Of a stretch of 59,059 nucleotides of DNA, positions 36,529-46,011 are shown piece after piece. Every line of letters starts with the position of its first letter. Position 1 is the first letter of the stretch. The DNA lies in NCBI GenBank assembly GCA_945863875.1, contig CAMBBS010000027.1:1-59059 (forward strand). The letters are read 5' to 3'. The translations under genes and the position numbers were made by a program. Below the pieces are notes generated by a model that saw only the letters and a program-made list of their open reading frames with translations, did not search any database and was not told the origin of the DNA. The stretch is from Desulfopila aestuarii DSM 18488. GTDB taxonomy: Bacteria > Desulfobacterota > Desulfobulbia > Desulfobulbales > Desulfocapsaceae.

Positions 36529-38145
36529 TTATTTCGGATTCTGGTTCCGCTGCGGTCTCTCCTGAGATCCCCTTTCAATGTGTTCCTGTGGGGCAAAAGG
36601 TTTTTCAACTTGCCGCTGCGGCTGAGGTTTCTCTTTATTTTCACCTTTCTGGTCCGGATACTGTTTTTCCGGTGCCTTTCTCTGAAACGGCTGTTGAGAT
36701 TTGTTCTGCTGCTCCAGATGCTGCCGTCCTGGCTGTTTTGTTCGAGATCGATCCACCGTTTCCTTCTGCGATCTGACGCGCTGATTCTCCTGATATTTTT
36801 CCTGCGGCCTGGCCGAAAACGGTACCTTACCGGAGTTTATATTGATTGGAGGGGGAGACATTATTACTTTTTCAGGCTTTCCACTCTCAGGGGGTTTCCA
36901 GGACTTCCCTTTTTCTGTCGGCCGCGTCTCGAGCGTCCTACGTTCTGGCTGAAAATTATTCGATTTTCTGTCCTGGGACGAAAATACTCTTTTATGATCC
37001 GGCGGCAAACGTGTAAATTTTACCGGCTGATCCCTTTTTACCACAACATCATCAAGACGTCTGCCAATGATATTATCCTCCTCTCTCCGGGACTTCTCAA
37101 AATTCTGGTTCATCTGCGGCCGATATATACGTGGGGGCCGGGCTTCTTTATGGTCACGGCGATATTCAAATTGCCGCTGGTAGTTGTCCTCCCACGCTTT
37201 ATCTTTAACCAGTCGGTGCTGGCGGTAACTCCTGTAATAGGGATCATAGCCGTACCTCGTGGCGCGCTTCGAATACCAGGGGTGAAAGCCGCGCCTTTCG
37301 TAGCGAGCATCATAGTAATCGCCGAAATAATAGTGATGGGAATCCCAACGAATAAACAAAGACAGAAAAACAGCATCGATATCCAGGGCGACGCTCGGAG
37401 TGTAGAAATAACCATGGTTTCTATAGATCGGCCTCGGGTAATAGCGCGGCGCGAACAGCAACCCCCGTCGTTCAAGGTGATAATCCCAGTACCCCCGTAC
37501 AAAAACATACCCCCGTGGAGTCCATGCATAATGCGCCGGAATCCAGATCATATTCGGCCTGGAGTCGAGCCAATAGCCTCCTTGCCAGGCATAGCCGTTC
37601 TGATACCAGACCCAACTGCCATTTATCCACACATGCGAGGGGCTCAGCGCCGGTGAATTCGGGCTCGATGCCAGCGACTGCGGGGGAGGCGGGAGATACA
37701 CGGTTTCGGCCTGTTCGGCGCTCCTCCAGAACCCGGAGACATATTGATTGCCGCCTGCAACCTGCATCCAGTAGCCGGAAACCCATTGACGGCCGGGTGG
37801 TATATCCCGCCAGATTCCGCTGACCCAGATAAAGTCATTCTGTTCTTCATCCCAACTCCAGTAGCCGGAAATCCAGGCAACATTAACCCCTTCAGGGCGA
37901 AATTCCGGAGGGATTTCATTTATCGGCTCAGGCACGGGGCGAGAGACAACGACACCTGGCTGCCTCTGATCGACACTGACCTCGGCAAAAGCCTCGTGGA
38001 TCGGCCCGCGTGTCAATACTTCCATCCCATCATCGCTTTCATTTGGCCCGTTGGCGGCTGGAACGCTGGCGGCTTGGAAAAATAATGCACATCCAATCCA
38101 TAGAAAAATAATCCAAACCCTTTTTAAAAGAAAATTGTTTAGCAT
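36529..38145 (-). CDS. Secreted YXWGXW-repeat protein
   Basis: 538 residues from the ATG at 38145 (MLNNFLLKRVWII), which has AAGGGG upstream; a longer frame exists but lacks this site. Residues 1-30 are a signal peptide. Residues about 75-250 hold at least six YXWGXW-type units (WISGYWSW, WVSGIW, WVSGYW, YVSGFW, WINGSW, WQGGYW). The last 200 residues are rich in Gln, Pro, Lys and Arg and look disordered. Such repeats occur in envelope proteins of unknown role. It follows a small secreted protein gene by 38 bases, so the two probably share a message. Confidence 0.88.
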   Translation of the reverse strand: MLNNFLLKRVWIIFLWIGCALFFQAASVPAANGPNESDDGMEVLTRGPIHEAFAEVSVDQRQPGVVVSRPVPEPINEIPPEFRPEGVNVAWISGYWSWDEEQNDFIWVSGIWRDIPPGRQWVSGYWMQVAGGNQYVSGFWRSAEQAETVYLPPPPQSLASSPNSPALSPSHVWINGSWVWYQNGYAWQGGYWLDSRPNMIWIPAHYAWTPRGYVFVRGYWDYHLERRGLLFAPRYYPRPIYRNHGYFYTPSVALDIDAVFLSLFIRWDSHHYYFGDYYDARYERRGFHPWYSKRATRYGYDPYYRSYRQHRLVKDKAWEDNYQRQFEYRRDHKEARPPRIYRPQMNQNFEKSRREEDNIIGRRLDDVVVKRDQPVKFTRLPPDHKRVFSSQDRKSNNFQPERRTLETRPTEKGKSWKPPESGKPEKVIMSPPPININSGKVPFSARPQEKYQENQRVRSQKETVDRSRTKQPGRQHLEQQNKSQQPFQRKAPEKQYPDQKGENKEKPQPQRQVEKPFAPQEHIERGSQERPQRNQNPK

Positions 38146-38183
38146 GGAACCCCTTTGATCTGACCTCTTGGTACCGCCGTTAT

Positions 38184-38606
38184 TTAGTAACATGGCACTT
38201 GAACTCTCTGGGTCACCGGGTATGGAAACGACACCCAGACTTGACGACCGTCATATCTGCTCATCTGCCACTCGCCGCCGACGACTCGGTCTTCGACACA
38301 GATCCTCGGTGACGGGACAACGACCACTGGCTGATACCGCGGATAGGTTGTATATGGCACCCCATAGACCACCGCACTTGGTGGAGGTGTCGCTGAAGAC
38401 ACTATGGCCGATCCAAGAAGAAGACCTCCGACCAGACCAAACGCAAGCCCCAGACCGTTGTTATGATGCCCGCCCCCGCCGTGTTGGTAATAGTCTGATC
38501 TATAGTGATGCCCGCCATGGTTTGGGGTGTTATGTCCTCGGGCAAATGCGCTGGAGGTAGAAGCTACACACAGTATCATGGCAAAAACAGTAATCTTCTT
38601 TTTCAT
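38184..38606 (-). CDS. Small secreted Gly/His-rich protein
   Basis: 140 residues from the ATG at 38606 (MKKKITVFAMILCVASTSSA, a signal peptide). A His/Gly-rich stretch follows (HGGGGHHNNG), then a glycine-zipper-like segment LGLAFGLVGGLLLGSAIV that could insert in the outer membrane. The C terminus has YQPVVVVPSP and two Cys. It is first in a pair with the YXWGXW gene. Function unknown. Confidence 0.75.
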   Translation of the reverse strand: MKKKITVFAMILCVASTSSAFARGHNTPNHGGHHYRSDYYQHGGGGHHNNGLGLAFGLVGGLLLGSAIVSSATPPPSAVVYGVPYTTYPRYQPVVVVPSPRICVEDRVVGGEWQMSRYDGRQVWVSFPYPVTQRVQVPCY

Positions 38607-38939
38607 GTTTCCTACTCCTTCACTCAATGTTTGTCAGCTCTTAAAAAATCCCCTACTGCCCCATCGTTTTGAAAAGATTTTATTTTTCTTCCTCTCTTAA
38701 TAATCGGCAATGCGCAGAAATAATAGAAGACATCTGGAGAAATAGGGTCTTGGATAACCGCATGTCGTCGCTATGTCGGGTCGATGTCGAGTTCCTCCGA
38801 GAATAAAAAACCCTCCTGGCCGGAGCGGCCGAAATTTTTTTACGGATCTACCAATCCTTGCCAACTTATGATTTTTCCAATATCATTACGTCAATGACAC
38901 ATTTCAAAAAACCGAGTTGCTCCGGGGGGAAATAAAGAT
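38607..38939. other. Divergent intergenic region
   Basis: Separates the secreted pair (minus) from the kinase genes (plus). No firm promoter motif was found. The plus side ends in a GGGGGG ribosome site for the kinase at 38940. Confidence 0.4.
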
Positions 38940-40028
38940 ATGGCAAACAACTTCCACAAAAGGTGTCCTGAGATGATGGCACTTTTGCGGCATTCAGCAG
39001 ACTCTATATTTTTCAAGGATATGGACGGCAGGTTTACCCTGGTGAGTGAAGCCAAGGCGAGAAAATCATGCACCCGATGGGAGGAAATGATCGGTAAATC
39101 CGATTTTGACTTCCTGCCCCTGGAAGAGGCTCGGCGCTGTCGCGATGATGAAATTTTCATCATGGAAACCGGCGAGTCTATCGTTGACAAGGAGGAAGAA
39201 CTGACCCGGTCGGACGGCAGTAAATCCTGGCTCTCAGTTTCCAAATTTCCCTGGAGGGATATTGACGGAGAAACAATCGGCGTCATCGGCATTTCCCGTG
39301 ACATTACCCGGCGGAAAAAACTGGAAAAACATATTTTACGCATGCTCTCCATAGCCACGCACGACATGCGCTCTCCGATCGTCTCCATCGGCTCAACAAT
39401 CAAACTATTGGCCCGGGGAAGATATGGCGACGTCAGCGAAAGCGTCAAACAGACGCTGAACGATGTCTTTAATCGTCTGCTGAACCTCGAAAAAATTGTC
39501 GGGGACTATCTGACCAAATCAAGCGTGATGAATTCCATAGATGGGAAGGTACATATCGGCAGGAAGGAAACACTTGACCTCCGCCTGGATATCATTGATC
39601 CCATCCTGGCGGAATTTTCCCAGGAGATTGAAAAAGGGGGAATCCGCATTGACAATCGTCTCGGCGGCATACCTGGTAACAAAATCCTCGTTTCGGCCAA
39701 CAAAAACTGGCTGGGCATCGTGTATCGCAATCTCCTGGCCAACGCTATTCGTTACACGCCCAAAGGAGGGACAATCGCCTATGGCTTTGAAGACAAAGGC
39801 AAGATGTATCACCTGAACGTTTTCAATAACGGCCAGCCAATTCCCGTGGAAAAGAGAGGCGCGATATTTGAGATGTTTGAGAGCGAGGCAAGTTCAGGCA
39901 TAGGCCTGCCGGTTATTCGCGAACTTGTCCGGCGGCACGGCGGCGACTTATGGTGCGAAGAATCCCCATCGGGCCACCCTAATTTTGTCTTCACCCTGCC
40001 CAAAGAGGACCCAACAGTGATGCGGTAA
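38940..40028 (+). CDS. PAS-domain sensor histidine kinase
   Basis: 362 residues, cytosolic. A PAS domain covers about 12-122 (DSIFFKDMDGRFTLVSEAKA, ending GVIGISRDITRRKK). A HisKA box follows with the phosphorylated H141 (IATHDMRSPIVS). The ATPase domain has the N box NLLANAIRYTPKGG and a G box (SSGIGLPVIREL). No membrane helix and no receiver. It lies 31 bases upstream of a hybrid kinase on the same strand, possibly one signalling unit. Confidence 0.9.
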   Translation: MANNFHKRCPEMMALLRHSADSIFFKDMDGRFTLVSEAKARKSCTRWEEMIGKSDFDFLPLEEARRCRDDEIFIMETGESIVDKEEELTRSDGSKSWLSVSKFPWRDIDGETIGVIGISRDITRRKKLEKHILRMLSIATHDMRSPIVSIGSTIKLLARGRYGDVSESVKQTLNDVFNRLLNLEKIVGDYLTKSSVMNSIDGKVHIGRKETLDLRLDIIDPILAEFSQEIEKGGIRIDNRLGGIPGNKILVSANKNWLGIVYRNLLANAIRYTPKGGTIAYGFEDKGKMYHLNVFNNGQPIPVEKRGAIFEMFESEASSGIGLPVIRELVRRHGGDLWCEESPSGHPNFVFTLPKEDPTVMR

Positions 40029-40059
40029 AGTCTGCCGACCCAATTAATCGGAGTCCTAA

Positions 40060-42864
40060 ATGAAACTTCTGATTACTGTTTTTAGTGCAGCCATTTTTGT
40101 CTCGCTCCTTCTTTTTTCACCTCATGTTTTTTCTGCAGAAAGAAACCCGCCGCAGGAAGTTACCGCCATCGCTTTACGCAACTGGCCACCGCAATTTCTC
40201 ACCGACGAAAAGACCGGCAAACCTTCCGGTTTTGCTATTGATATCATGGACAGAGTTGCTGCCTTAAGCAATCTTAAAATTCGCTATGCAATGTACAACG
40301 ACTGGCCGGAGGCAATTGCAGCGATGGACACCGGACAGGCTCTGCTCGCCCCCAATATGGGTATAACCGCCGAGCGCCTCGGCCTCTATGATTTCACCGC
40401 CCCCTATGAAACCTTCAGGATCAGTATTTTTGTGCGCAGTGATACTTCGTCCGATGAAGCATCGTCGATTAATACGGCGAGTGATCTTGCCGGCAAAAAA
40501 GTTGGGGCAGTGACCAACAACCAAGGCCTGGTGCTCATGCGGGAACAAGGCGGAACAGATCTGCAGGTCTATGATTCCGTGGAAAAATGTTTCATGGCCT
40601 TATTGTCGGGAAATATTGACGCCCTGGTCTACCCTGAACAGTTAATTATGAAACTGGCCCTGCACTCGGGCCTTGAAAAAAAAATTAAGACTATCGGCAA
40701 GCCGCTGCAAGAGGTGAAACGAGGCATCGCCATCAGGAAGGGAAACCCCGCATTATTTAACAAACTCGACCAATCCATAGGGCAATTCCTGAACACACCC
40801 GAATATAGGGCCATTTACGAGAAATGGTACGGCAGGCCACAACCTTTCTGGCGCGTCAGTCGCGTCATTCTCGTGACGGGTATTCTTTTTAGCGTAACGA
40901 TGATTGGCCTGCTAACCTGGCGATATATTTCAATTGTCAGGCTGAACCGAACCTTGTCGGAAACCAAGGACCGTTTTCGGGCAATCATTGAAGACACCGA
41001 CGCCGGTTATTTTCGTATAAATACGGAAGGTATCTATCAACAGGTGAATAATGCCTGGTTAAAAATGCACGGATATTCTTCCCCGGCTGATGTTATCGGT
41101 CGCCATTTCACTCTCACCCAGGTTGACGTCGACCTCAAAACGGCCCAGCAAAACGTCACAAAATTGCTCGGCGGAACGCGTATCCCGGCCGGCGAGTTTA
41201 CCCGCCGTTGTCAAGACGGCTCCATCGGCTTCCATACTTTTTCAGCTCATCCGCTCACGCGCAAAGGTCGAGTGGTCGGCGTCGAAGGGTTTATCATCGA
41301 CAGGACCGATTTTAAAGAAGTGGAACAGGCCCTGCGCAAAAGTGAAGAAAAACATCGACTTCTGTTTGAGTACGCCGGCGACGCCATTTTTATCTACGAC
41401 AACCAATTCCATCTACAGGCCGTCAATTCGATGGCCTGTGAACTTCTCGGCTACACCCATGCAGAGTTGATAGCCATGACCATTGATCAGGTACGGACAG
41501 AGAAAGAATCTCTTTACTGCCCCGATCTGATAGCACGAGTGATGGCAGAGGGACAGCTGACCTTTGAAACAATGTATCAGCGAAAAGACGGTTCAACCGT
41601 GCCGATCGAAGTCAACGCCCGCAGGATCACCTGGGAAGACCAGCCGGCGATAATGAGCATCAGTCGTGACATAACCGAGCGAAAGAAAGGCGAAGAGCAG
41701 GCTATCCGGTTACAGAAAGCGGAAAGCCTCAAACGGATGGCCGGTGCCATTGCCCATCACTTCAACAATCAGCTTACCGTGGTGATGGGCAACCTGGAGC
41801 TTACCCTGGATGAACTGCCGACCGATGCAAAAAATCGGCCTAACCTGGTTGCCGCCATGCAGGCTGCAATCAGGGCATCAGAGATAAGCGGACTGATGCT
41901 GACCTATCTTGGCCAGGGTATTGGCAGAAGTCAGAAGATAGATCTCTCCGAGGCCTGTCGCCAGAATCTGCCGATACTTGAAGCCGCCATGCCCCAAGGC
42001 ATTATTCTGCAGACGGAGCTGCTCGTTCCAGGGCCGGTTATACTGGCCAATCCAGCCCAGCTGCAAACACTTTTACTTCATCTGCTCAACAACGGCGCGG
42101 AAGCTCTTGCTGAACACGAAGGCACGGTGCTGCTCGCAACGGGAATAGTGCAGGCGAACGCCCTCCAGGAAGTCTTCATGATGCCCCGAGACTGGCAACC
42201 GGGAGCTGCCAGCTATGCCTTTCTGGAAGTAACAGATAGCGGATGCGGCATAGATACCGCGGACATGGAAAAACTCTTCGACCCCTTTTATAGCACAAAA
42301 TTTACCGGAAGGGGGCTCGGGTTGCCCGTGGTTCTTGGACTGGTCAAGGCCTGGGACGGTGCGATAAGTGTCCTGAGTCGAAAGGGTCGCGGCAGCACCT
42401 TCCGCGTTTTCTTGCCGCTTTGTAAAGAAGAAATCCCCGTGCGTGCTCCTGCCATGGACAAGGGTCCTGACTGGGAGCAGGAGGGTTTTGTTTTGCTGGT
42501 GGATGATCAACACGATGTCCGGGAAATGGGCAAAGCCATGCTCAAACGCCTCGGTTATGCAAGCCTGTCGGCTGCAGACGGGAATGAAGCCCTGGTACTG
42601 CTGCGGCAACATCCGGGCATGATCCGCTGCGCCATCACCGATCTTTCCATGCCGGGTATGGACGGCTGGCAGACAATTTCCGCCCTGCGCAAGATTCAAC
42701 CGGACCTTCCGGCCATTCTCTCCAGTGGGTATGAGGAATCCGAGGTGATGGGTCAGGAAGACAAAGAGCACCCTCTTGTCTTTTTACACAAACCGTACAC
42801 AATGACTGAATTACATAACGCGCTCCGTCAATCAATACAAGATACCCGGCCCGGGAACAGTTGA
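40060..42864 (+). CDS. Hybrid histidine kinase with periplasmic solute-binding sensor
   Basis: 934 residues. A signal peptide (1-26), then an SBP_bac_3-type solute-binding sensor (30-258: VTAIALRNWPPQFLTDEKTG, GFAIDIMDRVA, AIAIRKGN). A membrane helix at about 265-288, PAS at 305-418 and 430-545, a HisKA box with H566 (IAHHFNNQLTVVMGNLE), ATPase (LLHLLNNGAEAL and GRGLGLPVV), and a C-terminal receiver with Asp in TDLSMPGMDGW. It probably senses an amino-acid-like ligand in the periplasm. No separate response regulator is encoded in this window. Confidence 0.92.
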   Translation: MKLLITVFSAAIFVSLLLFSPHVFSAERNPPQEVTAIALRNWPPQFLTDEKTGKPSGFAIDIMDRVAALSNLKIRYAMYNDWPEAIAAMDTGQALLAPNMGITAERLGLYDFTAPYETFRISIFVRSDTSSDEASSINTASDLAGKKVGAVTNNQGLVLMREQGGTDLQVYDSVEKCFMALLSGNIDALVYPEQLIMKLALHSGLEKKIKTIGKPLQEVKRGIAIRKGNPALFNKLDQSIGQFLNTPEYRAIYEKWYGRPQPFWRVSRVILVTGILFSVTMIGLLTWRYISIVRLNRTLSETKDRFRAIIEDTDAGYFRINTEGIYQQVNNAWLKMHGYSSPADVIGRHFTLTQVDVDLKTAQQNVTKLLGGTRIPAGEFTRRCQDGSIGFHTFSAHPLTRKGRVVGVEGFIIDRTDFKEVEQALRKSEEKHRLLFEYAGDAIFIYDNQFHLQAVNSMACELLGYTHAELIAMTIDQVRTEKESLYCPDLIARVMAEGQLTFETMYQRKDGSTVPIEVNARRITWEDQPAIMSISRDITERKKGEEQAIRLQKAESLKRMAGAIAHHFNNQLTVVMGNLELTLDELPTDAKNRPNLVAAMQAAIRASEISGLMLTYLGQGIGRSQKIDLSEACRQNLPILEAAMPQGIILQTELLVPGPVILANPAQLQTLLLHLLNNGAEALAEHEGTVLLATGIVQANALQEVFMMPRDWQPGAASYAFLEVTDSGCGIDTADMEKLFDPFYSTKFTGRGLGLPVVLGLVKAWDGAISVLSRKGRGSTFRVFLPLCKEEIPVRAPAMDKGPDWEQEGFVLLVDDQHDVREMGKAMLKRLGYASLSAADGNEALVLLRQHPGMIRCAITDLSMPGMDGWQTISALRKIQPDLPAILSSGYEESEVMGQEDKEHPLVFLHKPYTMTELHNALRQSIQDTRPGNS

Positions 42865-42888
42865 GCGGTTCAGGGAAATTTTATTTTG

Positions 42889-44673
42889 TCAGTTCTGGGT
42901 GTCTTTGCCCCCCGGCCGTAAATGACGCGAGAGCGAAACACAAAAAGTGACACCCTTTGCTTTGGCCGGCTCCTGCCACACCGCACCACCGTGTGTGGCG
43001 GCGATTTCCCTGACGATGGCCAGTCCCATCCCTGTCCCACCGCTTTCTGTTGTCGAAGTTTGTTTTTTGCGCTTGAACCAGTTGAAAATATCTTCAGAAT
43101 CTTCTTCTGTTACACCCTGGCCGTCATCTGTTACGGTAAAGACATGCAGCTCATCGGTCATTCGATAGCCGATGACAATCTTCCCTAATCCGTCGCCACC
43201 GTATTTCAATGCATTTTCAATAATATTCCTGAAAATGCGCGTTACGGCAAGGCGATCGGCAATAATACTGTCAGGCATATTATCCTCGATGGACCATTGC
43301 ACGGAACGGAGAAGCAATTGACTGGAAAATTCTTCGTAAAGAGAGAGCAAGATATTTCTGAGAGAAATATTTTCAATGTGCAGGGGAATTTCTTTGGTTG
43401 AAATAAATATATTGATTTTTTCGACAAGAGCAGCGATATCCTCCGACGACCGCTGGATCTGCTCACAGATGACTTTCCCTTTCTCGGTGAGGGCATCGCC
43501 GTATTTTTTGTTGAGAATTCTTGCCAGACCATAGGTGGCAATGGCCGGATTCTTCAGATCATGCGCCACAGAGTAGGCAAAAAGTTTTATCTTTTCAGCA
43601 CTTTCCTGAAGATCCGCTTCCGCTTTTTTCCGTTCTCTTATTTCACTCAACAGATGCCGGTTTTGCGCAGCCAGTTCCTTTGTTCGTTCGGCAACCCGCA
43701 GTTGCAGCCCGTCGTGAGCTTGATGGAGTTCAGCATCGGCCTGTTTATGTGCAATAATGTGGCCAAGTCTTTCAGCGATGGCATGAAGCAGATCATGCTC
43801 TTCTGTTAAAAATGGTCTTTCATCCTTTGCCGGTTTAGCCTCAAGGAGAAAAACTTCTAAAACGCCTATATGTTCTTTGTTAACTTTAATCGCCCGGGAT
43901 TGTACCCAGTCGGTCTTTTTGAATTGTTTTGTCGTATATGATCGATTCTTCAGCTTGATCCGGGCGCAGGTACTCTCCGGATATTGCCAGGAAGGAGGAA
44001 CGAGGTCGACAGTTCTCTGCAATATCTCGTCAAGAGTGAGATCACCTTCCTCGACAAGTTTTGAGATACCATACAGACAGCTCAGTTCCTTGACACGTTC
44101 ATGCAGTGCCGACGTTGTTTTCATCAAGGCTTCATCAGCCCGTTTTTTCTCGACAATCTCCCAGGTGACATCGGCAAGATAAGAAACCACCTCCACGTCC
44201 CGCCGGGTATACTCGGCTGGTTTATTGCCTACGCCGAGAATGGCAACGACCCTGTCTTTGCGGAGCACCGGCACCACGAGCTCACGGATAACCTCGGCAT
44301 GGCCTTCGGGCATGCCCTTTTTATGCAGCAGCGAGGCATAGTCGTTATGAATAACGGCTTTTTTCTGACGGAGGCAGTCGGCCCAGACACCGGCTTGATC
44401 AATGTTGTAATGCGCCCCCTTTCCTTTTGCCCGGCAAAATTCTTTCAAGGTACGGCTCGACCATTGCTGCAGGGAAAGGGTTATCTGGTCAGGTTCGACA
44501 AAGTGATAAAACCCGATAGGGCTGTCGACCAAGGCTCCAACCGCATCTAAAGAGGCGGTCAAAAGCTCATCGAGGGTATGGCTCAGAGCATATTCGATGA
44601 GAGAGAGACGGGTCTCCATAAAACCCTGCGATAATTTTTTCTGGACAAGAGTGTCATCTTTTTTATCAACCAT
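42889..44673 (-). CDS. GAF-domain sensor histidine kinase
   Basis: 594 residues, no membrane helix. A GAF-like domain at about 30-175 (SPIGFYHFVEPDQITLSLQQ, VVPVLRKDRVVAILGVGNKP), a second at 190-310, a coiled coil at 312-360, then HisKA with H371 (YSVAHDLKNPAIATYGLAR) and ATPase (NIIENALKYGGDG, GTGMGLAIVREIAATHGG). AAGG lies nine bases before the ATG. It is convergent with the hybrid kinase. PrsK, the PEP-CTERM regulator kinase, also has a GAF domain, but membrane helices are missing here, so I do not equate them. Confidence 0.9.
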   Translation of the reverse strand: MVDKKDDTLVQKKLSQGFMETRLSLIEYALSHTLDELLTASLDAVGALVDSPIGFYHFVEPDQITLSLQQWSSRTLKEFCRAKGKGAHYNIDQAGVWADCLRQKKAVIHNDYASLLHKKGMPEGHAEVIRELVVPVLRKDRVVAILGVGNKPAEYTRRDVEVVSYLADVTWEIVEKKRADEALMKTTSALHERVKELSCLYGISKLVEEGDLTLDEILQRTVDLVPPSWQYPESTCARIKLKNRSYTTKQFKKTDWVQSRAIKVNKEHIGVLEVFLLEAKPAKDERPFLTEEHDLLHAIAERLGHIIAHKQADAELHQAHDGLQLRVAERTKELAAQNRHLLSEIRERKKAEADLQESAEKIKLFAYSVAHDLKNPAIATYGLARILNKKYGDALTEKGKVICEQIQRSSEDIAALVEKINIFISTKEIPLHIENISLRNILLSLYEEFSSQLLLRSVQWSIEDNMPDSIIADRLAVTRIFRNIIENALKYGGDGLGKIVIGYRMTDELHVFTVTDDGQGVTEEDSEDIFNWFKRKKQTSTTESGGTGMGLAIVREIAATHGGAVWQEPAKAKGVTFCVSLSRHLRPGGKDTQN

Positions 44674-44737
44674 CCATTCAAACCTTCAACGTTAACGCCG
44701 CAAACCTGCCTCACTAACCGCCTTTTCTTTGATAATT

Positions 44738-46000
44738 CTATCGAAGATCGATTAAATTATCAAATAGTTTCAGAGTATACCACGCTGCACATGCACGGTC
44801 ATCTTCATGGAGCATCGGCTGTAACACTCGCACCAGCCGCTTCGGATTGACAATGGACGACAACCGCCGCGAATTCCTTCCCGGCGATTTAATACAGGCG
44901 GCATTGCCCTGGTCACGCAGATACACGCGATGTTCGAAGAACCAGTTCATTCTCCTCTTGAAGGCCGGCAGGCTTTCGACGAGATCGTGCTCGTGCGTTT
45001 CAACGGCCAGGAGCGGCATTAAAGCAACCTGGGAACGAACCTTCAGCGGCGTGATGCTGCCTATTGGGCATATGCAGCGTGTCGTAAAAGAAACCGTCTT
45101 CTTCATCCCACAGGCCACCCCCACCCCGGTGATCACCGGTCGGCAGAGGATCACTCCGATTAAAGACACTGATATTATCCATGCCAAGAAAGCCGCCCTG
45201 AAAGACATTACGACCGTCGCCATCTTTTTTATTCACCCACCAGGTAAAATTCATCAGCAGCTTGTGGACTATTCCTTCCAGGAAATGCGTGTCGGCAAGG
45301 CCCTGCTGCTTGGCGTCTATTTTAAGACCAGCCAGGCGGCCCAGGCATGTAGTACCGGGGGCTTGACATCACCAAACTGCCGTTTGGTCAGGGCCGACGT
45401 CATGGTGGATGGCGGTATAAAAAGCATCCACTTCGGCGATGCGCCGGTCAGATTGCCGGGAAAAATCGTCAAAGGGCTGATCAAGGCCGGTGGTCGACGG
45501 CCGCAGACGCAGAGTAGACGATCCCTGCGCAGGGATGGCACCGCTGCCAGGCAGCGACTTTGGTCACTTCACCGGCCGAATTGACGGCATAGAGAAAATA
45601 GTCGCCGGCAGCAGATACTCAGCATCACCAGGCCCCCGACGTCAGGTTTCCGTCACCAGATCATCGTACGAAGAGGAGGCCCGTGGATATTTATTAATCA
45701 TTTTTAGGTAGATATGTGTCGGCGTAGCATCAAGATAATAATAATGTTCCTTGACATCCTCGCCGTGATTGCCCTCTGGCCCGGCCAGACCGAACAAACG
45801 TTCTTTTTAAATAGGGTCGACATGATTCCACAGGGAGAGGGCAAAACAGATATTAATCTTCGCGCACCGTGCCCCAGGAGCGCTCGCTCACATAGGGACC
45901 CCATTTTTTTCCAGTTGGTTTTTCGCACCAGATGCTCATGCAGTCGCTGGTGCAGGGTAGTCTTTTTCATGCCGTGCCTTCTTCCGTCTGCTTTTTTCAC
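44738..46000 (-). pseudogene. Decayed MGH1-like glucosidase gene
   Basis: Pieces in three frames recall the large (about 880-residue) MGH1-like glycosidases. The N-terminal piece is near 46000-45720 ([20 protein letters not shown], then [16 protein letters not shown] in another frame). The next piece, near 45400-45200, reads [34 protein letters not shown] and [13 protein letters not shown]. The last is [20 protein letters not shown] and FFEHRVYLRD. Several frameshifts and a loss of several hundred codons in the middle make it non-functional. Confidence 0.7.
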
Positions 46001-46011
46001 ACTCTGTCACG

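Noticed and set aside
36373-37656. 427-residue plus-strand gene opposite the YXWGXW gene
   Set aside because: Its Leu/Phe/Arg-rich composition is the mirror of the minus-strand repeats; the minus frame has a signal peptide and known repeats.
42889-44673. PrsK, the PEP-CTERM regulator kinase
   Set aside because: A GAF kinase domain is present, but the membrane helices expected of PrsK are absent and no PrsR lies beside it.
44847-45584. 245-residue plus-strand gene
   Set aside because: It is antisense to recognisable glucosidase fragments and has no motif of its own.
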